From Bacteroidia bacterium (lineage in GTDB: Bacteria > Bacteroidota > Bacteroidia > SpSt-205): a stretch of 32,070 nt of DNA. A program made the translations under genes and the position numbers. Shown piece after piece: positions 7,315 to 15,608 of this stretch (the stretch's first letter is position 1; each line of letters begins with the position of its first letter). The notes under the pieces were generated by a model that searched no databases, was not told where the DNA came from, and was given only the letters and a program-made list of their open reading frames with translations. The DNA lies in contig JANWXY010000030.1 in NCBI GenBank assembly GCA_025057135.1, positions 1-32,070 of the forward strand. The letters run 5' to 3'.

Positions 7315-8356
7315 AAGTGCCAAAAAGCTGCACAAGCTATCGTCTTTCCCCTGGCTGCAAAGCAAGCGGTTTAGAGTTATCTTGGCGGTTGGGCTCATAA
7401 GTACCATTCTTCTTCTATCAGCCCAGTTTGTTGCTTCGGTAGAGGTGAAGGAGCCTATGACGCTCTACATCCCGATAGACCCTAAGGCCCGAGAAGAGCA
7501 GAGCAAGCAGGTGTCTATGATTTTTCCGAGCTATACCCTCTGGCATTGGCTTGTGCGTTATGGCGGGCTTCGGGCGGGTAGGTATGAAATTCAGGTGGGG
7601 GAAAGGGCTTTCGTCGTATGGCGTCGGCTACGGAATGGCCTGCAATCTCCTGTGCGGGTATATCTGCGTCCGCAGCGCAGCCCAGAGCGTTTAGCGAAGT
7701 TTCTCGGGGAGGTACTCGCGTATGATTCTGCCACTTGGGCTGCGAGTTTTGCTTCGTATCCGTGGGAGAGTATTGGCCTTACGAGGTATAACTGGATAGG
7801 GATTTTTTTGCCAGATGTGTATGAGCTATACTGGACCACTCCGCCGGAGCGGCTTATTCAGCGGGTCTACGAGGTGTATAGTCGGTTCTGGACTGAGGAG
7901 CGCCGTAGAAAAGCAGAGTCTATTGGCTTCACCCCGATAGAGGTGGTTACTTTGGCTTCTATCGTGGAGTATGAGACCTATCGGAATAGTGAAAAACCCC
8001 TTATTGCAGGCGTATATCTCAATCGTCTGCGTCTCGGCATGCCTCTACAAGCGGACCCAACGGTGATTTTTGCTACTCGGCAGTTTGATGCTAACCGAGT
8101 GACGGCGCGAATGCTGGAAGTGGATTCCCCTTACAATACCTACAAGCGGCGAGGGTTACCCCCAGGTCCCATAGGTATGCCTTCCATAGAGAGTATAGAA
8201 GCCGTCCTAAACTATACGCCGAGTGAGTATTTATTCTTTTGTGCGCGTCCTGACGGGTCTGGATATCATGATTTCTCTAAGAGCTATCCCGAGCATCTCA
8301 TCAAAGCCAAAGCCTATCAGAAAGCCCTCAACCGATGGCTCGCTCAGAAGAGATAA
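7295..8356 (+). CDS. mltG: Endolytic murein transglycosylase MltG (YceG-like)
   Basis: Membrane-anchored lytic transglycosylase that cuts nascent glycan strands and sets their length. At 353 residues it is of normal length. It has a basic N-terminus, one membrane helix (~26-48), a LysM-like region (~55-125), then the catalytic YceG domain. The signature LASIVEYET carries the catalytic Glu (Glu225), followed by AGVYLNRLRLGMPLQADPTV and PYNTYKRRGLPPGPIGMPS, all family hallmarks. The ATG at 7295 lies inside the end of the MtgA-like gene, and the 3' end overlaps the thioesterase gene by 22 nt. Coupling to an MtgA-like protein fits the known functional link between glycan synthesis and MltG. Confidence 0.95.
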   Translation: MRRKRSKSAKKLHKLSSFPWLQSKRFRVILAVGLISTILLLSAQFVASVEVKEPMTLYIPIDPKAREEQSKQVSMIFPSYTLWHWLVRYGGLRAGRYEIQVGERAFVVWRRLRNGLQSPVRVYLRPQRSPERLAKFLGEVLAYDSATWAASFASYPWESIGLTRYNWIGIFLPDVYELYWTTPPERLIQRVYEVYSRFWTEERRRKAESIGFTPIEVVTLASIVEYETYRNSEKPLIAGVYLNRLRLGMPLQADPTVIFATRQFDANRVTARMLEVDSPYNTYKRRGLPPGPIGMPSIESIEAVLNYTPSEYLFFCARPDGSGYHDFSKSYPEHLIKAKAYQKALNRWLAQKR

Positions 8357-8781
8357 AGCCTTTGCTCTGGCAGACTCCGCACGAGGTTCGTCTGCGTGTT
8401 CGCTATGCGGAGACTGACCAAATGGGGGTAGTGTATTATGCCCATTATGCTGTGTATTGTGAGGTGGCTCGTACAGAATGGCTACGCCGTTTGGGTCTGA
8501 CGTATGCAGAGATGGAGGCTGAAATGGGCGTGATGTTACCTGTTCGGCGATTCAGCATTACGTATCATCGCCCTGCGCGCTATGATGATGAGCTGCGGAT
8601 AGAGTCGTGGCTTTCAGAGCCTCCTGCCACTCGTTTGCACTTTCAGCATCGGATATATCGGTCGGAGGAGCTGCTCGCAGAAGCCGAGGTACTGCTGATT
8701 TTTGTAGATAAAAAAACTTGGCGTCCCTGCCGTCCGCCACAAGCATTTTATGAAGCATTGGCTGAGGCGAACCTTCGCTAA
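8335..8781 (+). CDS. YbgC-like acyl-CoA thioesterase (4HBT hotdog fold)
   Basis: The 148-residue hotdog-fold protein has RYAETDQMGVVYYAHYAVYCEVARTEWLR, the YbgC/4HBT signature; the Asp of ETDQMG is the likely catalytic residue. The rest (RFSITYHRPARYDDELRIESWL...FVDKKTWRPCRPP) follows the family pattern. It should hydrolyse an acyl-CoA thioester in the cytoplasm; chain preference is unknown. In proteobacteria ybgC sits with tol-pal; here it sits in an envelope-themed cluster overlapping mltG and the YihY-like gene. The ATG overlaps mltG by 22 nt, and no other Met allows a complete domain. Confidence 0.9.
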   Translation: MARSEEIKPLLWQTPHEVRLRVRYAETDQMGVVYYAHYAVYCEVARTEWLRRLGLTYAEMEAEMGVMLPVRRFSITYHRPARYDDELRIESWLSEPPATRLHFQHRIYRSEELLAEAEVLLIFVDKKTWRPCRPPQAFYEALAEANLR

Positions 8782-9658
8782 GGTGACGATGCTTCAATTC
8801 CCGGGGTTTCGTGGGGTCCGCTTAGGGACCGTTATTGTGCTTTTTTGGCGAAATGTCACCCATCCCAGCTTCACTTTGCGAGGCAGTGCTATGGCTTTCA
8901 GCTTCTTCTTTGCGTTATTTCCAGGGCTCTTGTTTGCGCTTTCGTGGCTTAGTTACTTGCCTTTTGAGCGATTTGATGCCCTTCTACAATATCGGCTCGG
9001 CGAAGTTTTGCCCCCTCCTGTCTATCAGCTCGTGCACGACATTGTTTTTCAAGAACTGTACGGGCGTAAAAACTGGACGCTCCTCTCAACATCGCTTTTT
9101 CTGGCGATGTATTCATTGTGGCAGGGTATGCTTACGATGCTTCGGGCATTCCTTCATGATGATATGCCCAAGCCACCTTTTTGGGTGTTATGGATTCGGG
9201 CTCTATGGCTGGTGGGGTTTTTACTTCTGCTCGTGATAGCCAATCTGACTTTCTCTTTTCTCCAGGACAGACACCTCTCAGCGATGCTCTCTGCGATTCT
9301 TCATTCGCCTGTGGGGCCTGGAGTAGAGGTGCTTTTGGGAATACTCAAGTTTATCACACTTTTTCTGATTGTGAGTGGTGTCGTGGAAGTGATGTATCGA
9401 GCCGGTATGCCTCGTCGCAGCTTACCCTACATAATCTCGCCGGGGGCGTTTATCGCTACGTTTCTGTTGGGAGCCGCCATGAAGCTCCTATCATGGTATT
9501 TTCTGGCTGTGGCTAATTTCAGCCGCTTCTATGGAAGCATAGCCGCTGTGATTGCCCTTATGGTATGGTTCTACTGGTTATCCATCGTACTGCTGGTGGG
9601 CTTTGAGATAAACTACAGCCTGTACCGCTCCATTTTGAGGACAAGAGATACCTTCTGA
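8750..9658 (+). CDS. YihY/BrkB family inner-membrane protein
   Basis: The 302-residue protein has about six membrane helices. The family landmarks are the N-terminal AMAFSFFFALFPGLLFALSW segment, the central TLLSTSLFLAMYSLWQGMLTMLRAF region, and the C-terminal FYGSIAAVIALMVWFYWLSIVLLVGFEIN. YihY proteins were once annotated as ribonuclease BN, which is wrong for the family; their function is still unclear. The start at 8750 overlaps the thioesterase gene by 32 nt. ATG 8789, 7 nt after that gene's stop, is an equally plausible start and would remove 13 basic residues. It is the last gene of the plus-strand cluster. Confidence 0.88.
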   Translation: MKHWLRRTFAKVTMLQFPGFRGVRLGTVIVLFWRNVTHPSFTLRGSAMAFSFFFALFPGLLFALSWLSYLPFERFDALLQYRLGEVLPPPVYQLVHDIVFQELYGRKNWTLLSTSLFLAMYSLWQGMLTMLRAFLHDDMPKPPFWVLWIRALWLVGFLLLLVIANLTFSFLQDRHLSAMLSAILHSPVGPGVEVLLGILKFITLFLIVSGVVEVMYRAGMPRRSLPYIISPGAFIATFLLGAAMKLLSWYFLAVANFSRFYGSIAAVIALMVWFYWLSIVLLVGFEINYSLYRSILRTRDTF

Positions 9659-9664
9659 ATCGTT

Positions 9665-9672
9665 TATGTTTG
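9665..9672 (+). promoter_or_regulatory. -7 box TATGTTTG for the NuoG-like gene
   Basis: TATGTTTG matches TAnnTTTG exactly and ends 4 nt before the ATG at 9677, 6 nt after the YihY-like stop. It marks a separate transcript from the upstream cluster. Confidence 0.65.
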
Positions 9673-9676
9673 TCGT

Positions 9677-11404
9677 ATGCCGACCATCTACATAGATGGG
9701 CGCCCGTATGAGTACGAGCAGCCTGGTAAACTCCTGCAATACTGCTTAGACCATGGTATAGAGATACCTTATTTCTGCTATCACCCCGCGATGAGCATTC
9801 CGGCGAACTGCCGTATGTGCCTGATAGAAACGGGCCTGCCCCTCAAAGACCGTCAAACAGGGGAGTATGTGCGCGAGCCTGATGGTTCCCTTAAGATTAG
9901 CTGGGGACCCAAGCCAACGCCGGCTTGTACCACCGACCTTGTACCTGACCTCCATGTGCGAACTCATCGTACTTCCGAGACCGTGCGAAAAACTCAGCAG
10001 GCTGTGCTGGAGTTCATTCTCATCAATCATCCGCTGGATTGCCCCATATGTGACCAAGCGGGTGAATGCCCTCTCCAGATTTGGACTTACAAATACGGAC
10101 CTGAAGGGTCAAGGTATGAGGAAGAGAAAGTCCATAAACCCAAGCGTATCCGGCTCGGGCCACGAGTCATTCTGGATGCCGAACGCTGCATCAACTGTAC
10201 GCGTTGTGTGCGCTTTACAGAAGAGATATCAAAGTCCCGCCAGCTGACTATTATCCAGCGAGGCAATCAAAACTATCCAGCCACCGCCGAAGGACAAACT
10301 TTTGATGATCCTTATTCCCTGAATACAGTAGATATCTGCCCCGTCGGTGCTCTCACCAGTGCCGACCACCGCTTCAAGGCCCGGGTATGGGAAATGAACT
10401 ACACGCCTACCATCTGCACGGGATGTGCCCGCGGCTGTAATGCTTACGTTTGGGTACGAGACAATCTCGTCATGCGGCTCACTCCCCGAAAGAATCTGGA
10501 CATCAATCAGTATTGGCTGTGTGATGAAGGCAGATTAGACTATCAGAAATACAATGACAATCGGGTATCGGGAATCTTTCAGTCAGGCAGTATTCCCGCC
10601 AGCTGGGAAGAAGGGCTCTCTAAGGTAGCCCGAGCTCTCGCTAACCATCAAGGTAAAATACTTTTCGTTGGGTCCGCTTTTGCCAGCGTGGAGTCCTTAT
10701 ATGTGCTTAAGGCGGTAGCGGAAAAGCTTTCGCCAGAGGCTCCTTTATACTTCGTGCCCCATGACTCGCCCGGCTGGGGGGATGATATACTCAGACGAGA
10801 TGATCGCACGCCGAATCGTGCAGGCGCCGAAGCTCTGGGTTATGTAGCCGTTTCAGTAGAAGCCCTGATAGATACCCTAAAAGCGGGGAAGTATTCTTTG
10901 CTCTACTGGGTAGAAGATGACAGGACATTAGAAGCGCTATTGCCTATGCTTCCGCCGGAAGTAGAGGTGATAGCTCATTTGTACCAGGGTATTTCTCAGG
11001 CAGAGCGGCTTAGCTGGATATTACCCGCAGCGACGCACTTGGAGAGCTTCGGCACATATGTCAATTTCCAAGGTATCGCCCAGACCGTACAGCCTGCACG
11101 CCAGTGGAATCAAATGACCCCCGAAGACTGGTTCTATATGCCTAAGAGCCGATTGGATGCCGCAGGACAAGCTGTGGACCGCTGGCGACATCCTGCAAAC
11201 ATTCCCGATTGTCTCCCAAGCTACAAGATGCTCTTACTGATAGCGGAGCAGGCGCAGCTCTCTCTGGGACTGCCGAAGGAGCACCTTCCCCTCTGGGAAA
11301 GGCTAAAAGCTGAGCTTCCTATCATGGCTCGCGCTTCCTATCCGAAGCTCCTCCGAAAGGAGATTTTCCGCCACAATCAGCTGGCTTTTGCTATTCAAGT
11401 GTGA
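9677..11404 (+). CDS. nuoG: NADH-quinone oxidoreductase subunit G-like iron-sulfur protein
   Basis: Complex I electron-wire subunit, 575 residues. An N-terminal [2Fe-2S] ferredoxin domain is ligated by Cys34, Cys45, Cys48 and Cys84. A His-Cys3 4Fe-4S motif follows (His118, Cys122, Cys125, Cys131). Next is a CxxCxxC site (Cys171, Cys174, Cys177) with its partner in DICPVG. A fourth site, CTGCARGCN...LCDEGR, is of the molybdopterin-domain Fe4S4 (N7-like) kind. The C-terminal molybdopterin-oxidoreductase-like part is short: full NuoG/Nqo3 runs from ~680 to over 900 residues. No other nuo gene is nearby, so complex I genes must be dispersed, or this serves another NADH-linked enzyme. HoxU-type and formate-dehydrogenase-related proteins are alternatives but are less likely. 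Confidence 0.85.
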   Translation: MPTIYIDGRPYEYEQPGKLLQYCLDHGIEIPYFCYHPAMSIPANCRMCLIETGLPLKDRQTGEYVREPDGSLKISWGPKPTPACTTDLVPDLHVRTHRTSETVRKTQQAVLEFILINHPLDCPICDQAGECPLQIWTYKYGPEGSRYEEEKVHKPKRIRLGPRVILDAERCINCTRCVRFTEEISKSRQLTIIQRGNQNYPATAEGQTFDDPYSLNTVDICPVGALTSADHRFKARVWEMNYTPTICTGCARGCNAYVWVRDNLVMRLTPRKNLDINQYWLCDEGRLDYQKYNDNRVSGIFQSGSIPASWEEGLSKVARALANHQGKILFVGSAFASVESLYVLKAVAEKLSPEAPLYFVPHDSPGWGDDILRRDDRTPNRAGAEALGYVAVSVEALIDTLKAGKYSLLYWVEDDRTLEALLPMLPPEVEVIAHLYQGISQAERLSWILPAATHLESFGTYVNFQGIAQTVQPARQWNQMTPEDWFYMPKSRLDAAGQAVDRWRHPANIPDCLPSYKMLLLIAEQAQLSLGLPKEHLPLWERLKAELPIMARASYPKLLRKEIFRHNQLAFAIQV

Positions 11405-11428
11405 GGCGTTTAGAAGCCGGGACTGTGA

Positions 11429-11443
11429 TGTTGCGAAGCAACA
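11429..11443. other. Short hairpin between convergent genes
   Basis: TGTTGC-GAA-GCAACA forms a 6-bp stem with a 3-nt loop in the 104-nt gap between the NuoG-like gene and the convergent TPR gene. No T-run follows on either strand, so a terminator role is uncertain. The rest of this gap shows nothing else. Confidence 0.35.
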
Positions 11444-11508
11444 GCTCTAAGGTGATTCCAGACCAAAGCGGGCTCTATCTATTCTAATCACTGAGGAGCA
11501 GCGAGATA

Positions 11509-12663
11509 TTAGTTGGGCAGAGGCTCTTTCAAGTACGATGGCACATCCTCTCGGCTCTGAATAGCCCTTAAGCGAGCTTCGGCGGCTGCGGTTCGTCCCA
11601 TGCGTTTCTCTAAAATAGCGGCTTCTCGCATGAGCCGTGCCCATGTCGGAGCGGGGAATAGCTTGAGCTTGCTCAGAAGTGCATCCATCTTTTTGAAGGA
11701 CTCCCATGCCTCCGAATAGTTTTTCTCTTCTCGGAAGCACATGCCCAATAGCCCATAAGCCTGGACGGCTTCTGACGAGGGATAAGCACTGCCTATGAGA
11801 TAGCAGGGAGGGTTTGAACAAGTGCGTTCATAGGCTTGTATCCAGGGGGAAATAACTTCCCGAGCTTGGGCGAATTTTCCCATTTGATACAGGGCCTCAG
11901 CCCACATGCGGCGGAATAGGGGATTCGTCGGGAACTTCTCCACGAGGCGCGATAGCCAATGTGCTGCCATAGTGGGGCGCTTAGCTTGGTATAGATAGAT
12001 GTATCCCAAAAAATAGGTGGCTTCGTATTGGGTATAGTTTAGAGAGTCTAACGCACAGCGTTCTAAGCGAGCCAAGCCAGAAGTCTGATTTCCCGGCGGG
12101 AAAAAGTACAAAATCGGACGCATGATAGGGTAGTTCGTGGAAAAGTAGTCTATATAATACTCATACAACCCAAGCTCAAACTGCATTTCAGGGTAAGTAT
12201 TCGCATACTGGCGGATTCCATCCAGGAGACTGAGGAGTTCTCTGGCTTTCCAAAGAGAAGGAATAATCTCACCTCGTATGTACAGGCGACGGACGGCGAG
12301 GGCGCGGTTACCGAAGCCAATAAAGTATTTTTCGAGGGGATGGGGTGAGCAGCATCGTAGGAGAGAGTCGGTTTTCTGTATTTCCCGCTCCCAGAAGCTG
12401 TCAAACCAGGTCGTAGAAGGGTCTAACTCTATCCGCCATGAATAACCCAAAGCCCTCAGATAACTTGTGCCTGCATAAACTCCAAATGAAGATTCTAACT
12501 GAGAAAGCAGCCTGTCGCCCTGATAAAAATCCATGGCATAAAACGACTGTAGAGCCCGTAAAGCCAGACTGCGGTACTCAGACCGATAGGGGAGAGGTGC
12601 TTGGGCAAAGGTTATTGTATAGGCGCACAGGGCGGCTTTTGTCCAACGCCAAGCGGGTCCCAC
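11509..12663 (-). CDS. Exported TPR-like helical protein, function unknown
   Basis: The product has 384 residues. It begins with a signal peptide (AALCAYTITFAQA, cleavage near residue 22), followed by helical repeats with TPR-like spacing (ALRALQSFYAMDFYQGDRLLSQLE; ATYFLGYIYLYQAKRPTMAAHWLSRLVEKFP; LFRRMWAEALYQMGKFAQAREVI; YGLLGMCFREEKNYSEAWESFKKMD). Four Cys residues are scattered after the signal. It most likely acts in the periplasm. The start is a GTG lying 52 nt inside the end of the response-regulator gene, which supports co-translation with it. No enzymatic motif is visible; the pairing suggests a role linked to the regulator. Confidence 0.75.
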   Translation of the reverse strand: MGPAWRWTKAALCAYTITFAQAPLPYRSEYRSLALRALQSFYAMDFYQGDRLLSQLESSFGVYAGTSYLRALGYSWRIELDPSTTWFDSFWEREIQKTDSLLRCCSPHPLEKYFIGFGNRALAVRRLYIRGEIIPSLWKARELLSLLDGIRQYANTYPEMQFELGLYEYYIDYFSTNYPIMRPILYFFPPGNQTSGLARLERCALDSLNYTQYEATYFLGYIYLYQAKRPTMAAHWLSRLVEKFPTNPLFRRMWAEALYQMGKFAQAREVISPWIQAYERTCSNPPCYLIGSAYPSSEAVQAYGLLGMCFREEKNYSEAWESFKKMDALLSKLKLFPAPTWARLMREAAILEKRMGRTAAAEARLRAIQSREDVPSYLKEPLPN

Positions 12664-13175
12664 TTCCAGAGACGATTGTCAGGACATAACTGAACATATA
12701 TTGCTAACATCAGCATCGCAGCTAATAAAACGATTGCCCCCACAAGTATCTGCGATCGGCGGACACGCACGCGCAGCTCAATCACCTCTGAGCGCAGGGC
12801 TTCCTGCTTCCCGATATTACGGAAGGCTATCTTCAGACGCTCCCAGACATGGTCGCCCTTTACGACATAGTCATACGCTCCATATGTAAATGTATCCGCT
12901 GCCGTTTGTACATCCTCTTGGGCCGATAGCATGATGACATAAGGGGGATGGTCAGGATTCTCATGTTTCTTGAGCGCTTTCAGCAGTTCTATGCCGGGTT
13001 TATCCGGGAGGTGATAGTCCAAAAGAATATACTTTGGGAGAGACCCCGTGCGAGCCGCTTCTATCGCTGCCGACACTGTGGGGAAGTGCTGTATAGTAAA
13101 TTTTTCACTTAGTTTAGCACTTACCAACTCTGCCCATAAGGGGTCATCTTCTATGAGCCATAGAGTGGCCTTCAT
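12612..13175 (-). CDS. Response-regulator receiver protein with C-terminal membrane helix
   Basis: The 187-residue protein starts with a complete receiver domain (1-~120). The acidic pair is Glu9/Asp10/Asp11, the phospho-acceptor is Asp53 (ILLDYHLPD), then Ser84 (MLSAQED) and Lys106 (YVVKGD). Residues ~123-140 are basic and helical (LRSEVIELRVRVRRS). A clear membrane helix spans ~143-163 (ILVGAIVLLAAMLMLAIYV), followed by a short tail with two Cys. There is no DNA-binding or enzymatic output domain, so the receiver seems tethered to the inner membrane. No kinase gene is adjacent. It is transcribed with the exported TPR gene from a box 5 nt before its ATG, divergent from topA. Confidence 0.88.
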   Translation of the reverse strand: MKATLWLIEDDPLWAELVSAKLSEKFTIQHFPTVSAAIEAARTGSLPKYILLDYHLPDKPGIELLKALKKHENPDHPPYVIMLSAQEDVQTAADTFTYGAYDYVVKGDHVWERLKIAFRNIGKQEALRSEVIELRVRVRRSQILVGAIVLLAAMLMLAIYVQLCPDNRLWKWDPLGVGQKPPCAPIQ

Positions 13176-13180
13176 GTGGG

Positions 13181-13188
13181 CAAAGATA
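13181..13188 (-). promoter_or_regulatory. -7 box TATCTTTG for the response regulator
   Basis: The minus-strand TATCTTTG ends 5 nt before the ATG at 13175. It lies 6 bp from the opposing topA box. Confidence 0.7.
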
Positions 13189-13194
13189 CTCCGA

Positions 13195-13202
13195 TATATT
13201 TG
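13195..13202 (+). promoter_or_regulatory. -7 box TATATTTG for topA
   Basis: TATATTTG ends 5 nt before the topA ATG at 13208. The two divergent start codons here are only 32 nt apart, so the two promoters must interfere or be co-regulated. Confidence 0.7.
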
Positions 13203-13207
13203 CTGCG

Positions 13208-15556
13208 ATGAGCAAGCCGCTCCTCATCGTTGAGTCTCCAACCAAAGCTCAGACTATTCAGCGCCTACTGGGCGGGGATTATGAGACGGTCGCTTCTCAA
13301 GGGCATGTTCGGGATTTACCAGAGAAAGGGTTCGGTGTGCGCATAGAAAAAGTGAATGAAGATTATCGCTTTATACCGATTTATCAGCCGCTTAGCCGCA
13401 GGTCAGCCATTGTACAGAAGATTAAGCAAGCTGTGAATAAAGCTCCCCAGGTATTTTTGGCGACAGACGAGGATAGGGAAGGTGAAGCCATAGCGTGGCA
13501 TCTGTGTGAGTTACTCGGGATAGATGGAAGGAGCCCTATACGAATCACCTTTCATGAAATCACCAAGCGGGCATTGGAAGAGGCCCTTCAAAATCCTCGA
13601 GCCATAAACTTTCACTTAGTGAATGCCCAGCAGGCACGGCGCGTGCTTGATCGTATTGTTGGGTATCAAATTTCACCGCTTTTGTGGCGCAGTTTTCGCC
13701 GAGGGGGGGCTCAGAGCTCGGCACTTTCAGCCGGGCGTGTGCAGTCGGTCGCCTTGCGCTTGATTGTAGAGCGTGAAAGGGAAATAGCCAGCTTTAATCC
13801 AACCCCTGAGATAGTAGCCGAGGCTTACTTACCAGGGCCGCCTGCATTTAGGGCGGTTCTCGTGACGCCTACTTTAGGCTCGGTAGAGGAAGGCCAGGAA
13901 CGACTCTCGCAGTTGGTCGGTCGTTCCTTGAAGGTTTTGCAGGTGATTAGGAAGCCTCGTCGTCGTAGCCCTTCTGCGCCTTTTACCACCTCCACGATGC
14001 AGCAGGAAGCTCAGCGGCGCTTGGGTTTCTCTCTCCGGCGAACTATGCAGGCGGCTCAAAGCCTGTATGAAAAGGGACTCATTACGTACATGCGCACAGA
14101 CTCGGTGCATTTAGCGCCGGAGGCCCTTGAGGCTATCCATGCCACTTTGCGCGAGAGGTTTGGTGCGGAGGCCGTTTCTCCTCGTACTTGGGCAGAGAAG
14201 AAAGCTTTGCATGCCCAAGAAGCCCATGAAGCTATCCGTCCAACTGACCCCAGCGTGGCTGAAGCAGGCGATACACCCGATGAAAAAAAACTTTACACTC
14301 TGATCTGGCGCCGTACTCTCGCAAGTCAAATGCCAGAAGCTGTGTATGAGGAAACTACCGTACAGCTTGAACCTGACCCCCCACTAAACTATACCATCCG
14401 ATGGGAAGCCAAAGGGCGAGTATTAATACAGCCAGGCTTCCTAACTCTCTATGGATATGCTACCGAAGAAGATGAAGAGACGACCATTCCAGCTCTCCGG
14501 GAAGGTATGCTTCTACCGTGGGAGCATCTCCGAGTTTGGGAAAAGTTCCCCCCTCCGCCTGCGCGTTATACAGAGGGGACGCTTGTTCGGGAGTTAGAAG
14601 CGCGTGGAATCGGCCGCCCCTCTACCTATGCGCCCACAGTAGAGACCCTTCTCAAGCGTCGGTACATAGAGCGTGGAGAAGCGAAGGTCATTCGTCCGCC
14701 ATATGCTGAGATCACTATATCCGCCACAGGAGAAGTCGCTCAAGTGCATCACAAACCCCCACCCGACATTCAGCGTAACAAGCTCCTCCCGACGCGCCTC
14801 GGTATTCAAGTTACGGATTTTCTCATGCTACGCTTTCCAGATATTATGGATTATGACTTCACTGCGCGAGTAGAGGGGGAGTTAGACCAAATAGCTGCCG
14901 AAAAATTAGACTGGCAGACTATGCTGAGTAAGTTCTATCTACACTTCACTGATGAGCTAGCCCGAGCAAATACCATAGAGCATCGCTCCAAGCTTCTGGG
15001 GATAGACCCTGTGTCTCAAAAGCCTGTTTTCCTTCACTATGGGCGTCAGGGACCATATGTGTCTCTGGCAGAAAAGGGCGATACTGATTACCGCACGGCC
15101 TCTGTACCGCCAACTCTGTCTGCTGATGCAATAGACCTAAATAAAGCTCTGAGCCTACTTTCCTTTCCCCGAGTCGTAGGTGTTTATGAAGGAGAGCCCA
15201 TAGTAATACGCCAGGGACCTTACGGATACTATATTCGTCATGGCACGAAAAACTATCCTCTTCCCTCTGAGGCTGATCCACTCACTATCACCGAAGAGGA
15301 GAGTATTGCAGCAATAAGGGCTCGGCAGCAGTCCTCTTCTGCGGTTTTGCGTAGCTTCCCTGAGGTAGGCATAGAGATTTTACAGGGGCGATATGGACCG
15401 TACATTCGTCATGCAGGGCGTACTCGGTCTCTGCCTAAAGGGATGTCTGTGGAGTCTCTTACTGTGGAAACTTGCCAGTCCCTTTTAGAAGAAAAGCCTA
15501 AGCGTGGGTATCAAAAGCGAGCCCTTTCTCGCACAAGTAGCAAAAAGAAGTCGTAA
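13208..15556 (+). CDS. topA: DNA topoisomerase I (type IA)
   Basis: Relaxes negative supercoils by single-strand passage; 782 residues. The Toprim domain starts LLIVESPTKAQTI (catalytic Glu) and has TDEDREGEAIAWHL (metal-binding acidic triad). The active-site Tyr is about residue 294 in ITYMRTDS. ALSAGRVQSVALRLIVEREREI and GRPSTYAPTVETLLKRRYI are further family hallmarks. Instead of zinc fingers, the C-terminus carries three short repeats of the RxGPYxxxxxG kind (near 615, 680 and 725), the alternative C-terminal repeat found in many non-proteobacterial TopAs, then a basic Lys/Arg/Ser tail. Stop at 15556. Confidence 0.97.
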   Translation: MSKPLLIVESPTKAQTIQRLLGGDYETVASQGHVRDLPEKGFGVRIEKVNEDYRFIPIYQPLSRRSAIVQKIKQAVNKAPQVFLATDEDREGEAIAWHLCELLGIDGRSPIRITFHEITKRALEEALQNPRAINFHLVNAQQARRVLDRIVGYQISPLLWRSFRRGGAQSSALSAGRVQSVALRLIVEREREIASFNPTPEIVAEAYLPGPPAFRAVLVTPTLGSVEEGQERLSQLVGRSLKVLQVIRKPRRRSPSAPFTTSTMQQEAQRRLGFSLRRTMQAAQSLYEKGLITYMRTDSVHLAPEALEAIHATLRERFGAEAVSPRTWAEKKALHAQEAHEAIRPTDPSVAEAGDTPDEKKLYTLIWRRTLASQMPEAVYEETTVQLEPDPPLNYTIRWEAKGRVLIQPGFLTLYGYATEEDEETTIPALREGMLLPWEHLRVWEKFPPPPARYTEGTLVRELEARGIGRPSTYAPTVETLLKRRYIERGEAKVIRPPYAEITISATGEVAQVHHKPPPDIQRNKLLPTRLGIQVTDFLMLRFPDIMDYDFTARVEGELDQIAAEKLDWQTMLSKFYLHFTDELARANTIEHRSKLLGIDPVSQKPVFLHYGRQGPYVSLAEKGDTDYRTASVPPTLSADAIDLNKALSLLSFPRVVGVYEGEPIVIRQGPYGYYIRHGTKNYPLPSEADPLTITEEESIAAIRARQQSSSAVLRSFPEVGIEILQGRYGPYIRHAGRTRSLPKGMSVESLTVETCQSLLEEKPKRGYQKRALSRTSSKKKS

Positions 15557-15595
15557 ATGCGTACAACCGCTGCCTTCTTGCTTCTGGTGATTATG

Positions 15596-15603
15596 TACTT
15601 TCG
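15596..15603 (+). promoter_or_regulatory. -7 box TACTTTCG for the Lpd-like gene
   Basis: TACTTTCG ends 5 nt before the ATG at 15609. It has the same TTCG ending as the leuS box. Confidence 0.5.
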
Positions 15604-15608
15604 GGAAT

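Noticed and set aside
11429-11443. Intrinsic terminator for the NuoG-like gene
   Set aside because: The 6-bp stem is not followed by a T-run on either strand, so I list it only as a hairpin.
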